Origin: Tardiphaga sp.
Lineage (GTDB): Bacteria > Pseudomonadota > Alphaproteobacteria > Rhizobiales > Xanthobacteraceae
Length of the DNA: 7,539 nucleotides
Direction of reading: 5' to 3'
Assembly: GCA_014377915.1 (NCBI GenBank)
Contig: JACMOT010000122.1
Location: forward strand, 1-7,539
Under the pieces are notes generated by a model that saw only the letters and a program-made list of their open reading frames with translations, did not search any database and was not told where the DNA came from. Numbering within the stretch: the stretch's first letter is position 1; every line of letters starts with the position of its first letter. Below are positions 6,581-7,539 of this stretch, in pieces. The position numbers and the translations under genes are program-made.

Positions 6581-6679
6581 ATGGACCTCGAAACAAAACA
6601 CGCCTCCGACCCGTATAATTATTACTCGACTAATTACTACTCGGCGAAAGCAGAGTTTCACGCTCCATCAATTTTTTGA
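6581..6679 (+). CDS. Possible small ORF, 32 residues, Tyr/Ser-rich, unknown
   Basis: An ATG at 6581 opens a 32-codon frame ending in TGA at 6677-6679, 15 bases before the DUF4169 start. The middle reads PYNYYSTNYYSAK, the two NYYS units coming from a 15-bp tandem duplication that keeps the frame. GGAG lies 10 bases upstream of the ATG, a slightly long but usable spacing, and a candidate promoter lies about 40 bases upstream. The position suggests a leader peptide or small cotranslated protein for the next genes. Against it: the region is AT-rich and noisy, a frame this short arises easily by chance, and I know no family like it. Treat it as a hypothesis. Confidence 0.3.
   Translation: MDLETKHASDPYNYYSTNYYSAKAEFHAPSIF
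6616..6645 (+). repeat. 15-bp tandem duplication
   Basis: Two directly adjacent 15-base units, 6616-6630 and 6631-6645, match at 13 of 15 positions. The unit begins TAATTA and ends ACTCG plus two bases. The length is a multiple of three, so in the frame of the possible small ORF it duplicates five codons. One of the two differences (TAT/TAC) is synonymous in that frame; the other changes Thr to Ala. Confidence 0.75.
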
Positions 6680-6694
6680 ATGACGGGAGCGATC

Positions 6695-6883
6695 ATGGGC
6701 GACCTGATCAACCTGAACCGATTTAAGAAGCGCGGTGAACGAGAACAGTCGGCAAAGCAAGCTGATCTGAACCGCGCGCGGTTTGGGCGAACCAAATCCG
6801 AACGATCTCTGGAACAACAACGCACAATCCGTGCGAACAATATGCTGGATCAGCATCACATCGATGGCGAGGACGCATCATGA
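6695..6883 (+). CDS. DUF4169 family small protein
   Basis: A 62-residue, highly charged protein starting MGDLINLNRFKK, with an Arg/Lys/Gln-rich middle and the NRARFGRTKSER motif at about 26-38. This matches the short alphaproteobacterial DUF4169 family, whose role is unknown. It has no signal or membrane segment and is probably one long amphipathic helix in the cytosol. Start choice: an in-frame ATG at 6680 would add five residues (MTGAI), but the family begins with MGD and GGGAG lies 5 bases before the ATG at 6695. Its last codons overlap the start of the ribbon-helix-helix gene (ATGA at 6880-6883), and GAGGA for that gene lies inside its 3' end. The two are therefore translationally coupled and probably act together, perhaps as a DNA-binding protein and small partner; that is inference. 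Confidence 0.85.
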   Translation: MGDLINLNRFKKRGEREQSAKQADLNRARFGRTKSERSLEQQRTIRANNMLDQHHIDGEDAS

Positions 6884-7137
6884 AATCGCCCGTAGTTAAA
6901 CGATCTATCGTCGTTGCCGGTCACAAGACCAGCGTCAGCCTCGAAGAGGCTTTCTGGAACGGCATGAAAGAAATCTCGAATCTTCGAGACATGACGCTTT
7001 CGGAACTGGTCGGTGAGATCGACACCAATCGCCAGCAGGGCAACCTGTCCTCGGCGATCCGGCTCTTCGTGCTTGATTACTTCCGTACGCGCGCGGTGCC
7101 ACATCCGCGCGTACAGGAACACAGCGCTACACTCTAG
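6880..7137 (+). CDS. Ribbon-helix-helix domain protein (RHH_4 type)
   Basis: An 85-residue protein with a likely beta-strand (KRSIVVAGHKTSVSLE, about 7-22), a first helix (EEAFWNGMKEISNLR, 22-36), the MTLSELVGEID turn and helix (38-48), then GNLSSAIRLFVLDYFR (54-69). This is the pattern of small alphaproteobacterial proteins assigned to the RHH_4 family. Such folds usually dimerise and bind DNA through the paired strand, so a repressor-like role is plausible, possibly autoregulating its own operon. No toxin gene is adjacent: the partner, DUF4169, is not a known toxin, so I do not call this an antitoxin. The start overlaps the upstream stop by 4 bases, and GAGGA lies 6 bases before the ATG. 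The tail (71-85) is polar and probably disordered. Confidence 0.85.
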   Translation: MKSPVVKRSIVVAGHKTSVSLEEAFWNGMKEISNLRDMTLSELVGEIDTNRQQGNLSSAIRLFVLDYFRTRAVPHPRVQEHSATL

Positions 7138-7146
7138 GCGTCATTA

Positions 7147-7163
7147 ATCCCGTCTGACGGAAT
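7147..7163. terminator. Small palindrome between convergent genes
   Basis: CCGT (7150-7153) pairs with ACGG (7157-7160), with three further AT pairs beyond one mismatch, in the 60-base gap between the RHH gene and the minus-strand gene. AAAATT follows on the plus strand. The stem is weak, so a bidirectional terminator here is only suggested by position. Confidence 0.25.
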
Positions 7164-7197
7164 AAAATTGCTTCACCCGGCGTGACGATGCCCCGAT

Positions 7198-7539
7198 TTA
7201 AAATGTGGGACGTGCAGTCACCCCGGTTGAAGGTGTCAGTACCAGCGGCGGCGTGGGCCGGGGCTTCGAGGCGCGCGCGGCCCCGGGCGCTGGCCGGATC
7301 TCGATCGGCGCCGGCAGCGGCGCGAGTTGCTGATTGACCAGCGGTGACACGATCACGGGCGCGGCTACAGGTCGCGGCGTGCTTGGCTTGGCCGGTGCCC
7401 GTCGCGGAACAGGTATCTCCAACGTTAATGGCGGCGCCGTCTGCGAAGCGGCGGAGGGATCCGGCGTGGCTTCGGAGGGCGGAACAGGCAGCGGCAAAAC
7501 CTGCGCCGCGGCAGGCCCGCCGCGCTCCATCGAATCGAG
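7198..7539 (-). CDS. 3' end of a gene for a Pro/Ala-rich protein of unknown function (partial)
   Basis: The frame is open from the right edge (first codons Leu-Asp-Ser) to TAA at 7200-7198, giving 113 residues. They are dominated by Pro, Ala, Thr, Val and Arg, for example VLPLPVPPSEATPDPSA, IPVPRRAPAKPSTP and KPRPTPPLVLTP. This is a low-complexity, probably disordered tail of the sort found at the end of alphaproteobacterial envelope or AsmA-like proteins, but no domain is visible and I do not assign a function. GC-rich third positions fit a real gene. An ATG at 7530 exists, but the 9 bases visible upstream show no ribosome site, so an internal methionine of a longer protein is more likely. 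It is convergent with the RHH gene. Confidence 0.6.
   Translation of the reverse strand, partial: LDSMERGGPAAAQVLPLPVPPSEATPDPSAASQTAPPLTLEIPVPRRAPAKPSTPRPVAAPVIVSPLVNQQLAPLPAPIEIRPAPGAARASKPRPTPPLVLTPSTGVTARPTF

Noticed and set aside
6476..6661. Minus-strand frame of 61 codons after fumC
   Set aside because: Begins antisense to the possible small ORF, no ribosome site seen, and its composition fits chance in AT-rich DNA.
6880..7137. Toxin-antitoxin module (RHH protein as antitoxin)
   Set aside because: The partner gene belongs to DUF4169, not a known toxin family, and the pair sits in a housekeeping context; kept only as a coupled pair of unknown role.

Overview
The window looks like chromosomal DNA from an alphaproteobacterium of the Bradyrhizobium/Rhodopseudomonas type (Hyphomicrobiales). 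The reasons are high GC with GC-ending codons, an SspB of the alphaproteobacterial form, a DUF4169 protein overlapping a small ribbon-helix-helix (RHH_4-type) protein just after class II fumarase, and a Bug-family solute-binding protein in a tripartite tricarboxylate transporter (TTT) operon. The genus is inferred from protein and neighbourhood resemblance, not from a search.

Left part (1-3872, all minus strand): the 5' part of thyA (thymidylate synthase, running off the left edge) lies downstream of a complete TTT operon transcribed tctB -> tctA -> tctC. tctB and tctA are 7 bases apart. tctA and tctC are separated by about 114 bases holding a strong 13-bp hairpin. A second strong hairpin after tctC separates the operon from thyA, which appears to have its own TATAAT box. 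In front of tctB a 7-bp inverted repeat overlaps both boxes of a candidate promoter, a likely site for operon control.

Centre (3811-4304): a divergent intergenic region of about 490 bases without a convincing gene. It holds the tctB promoter/operator, an unexplained 12-bp stem-loop at 4001-4032 and a good sigma70-like promoter for sspB.

Right part (4305-7137, plus strand): sspB (ClpXP adaptor), fumC (fumarase C), an AT-rich gap of about 320 bases, then a translationally coupled pair, a DUF4169 protein and a ribbon-helix-helix protein. The AT-rich gap contains direct repeats, a candidate promoter and a possible 32-codon ORF ending 15 bases before the DUF4169 gene. GC falls from about 66% in the first quarter of fumC to about 54% in the rest and about 41% in the gap (counted by hand). 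At the right edge, on the minus strand, is the 3' end of a gene for a Pro/Ala-rich protein of unknown function, convergent with the RHH gene.

Functionally this is mostly housekeeping (dTMP synthesis, the TCA cycle, adaptor-mediated proteolysis) with an uptake system for an unidentified, probably carboxylated, solute between thyA and sspB. I see no CRISPR array, transposase, tRNA, rRNA or defence system. The least explained sequence is the gap at 6373-6694 and the stem-loop at 4001-4032. The most checkable protein oddity is a divergent active-site segment in ThyA.
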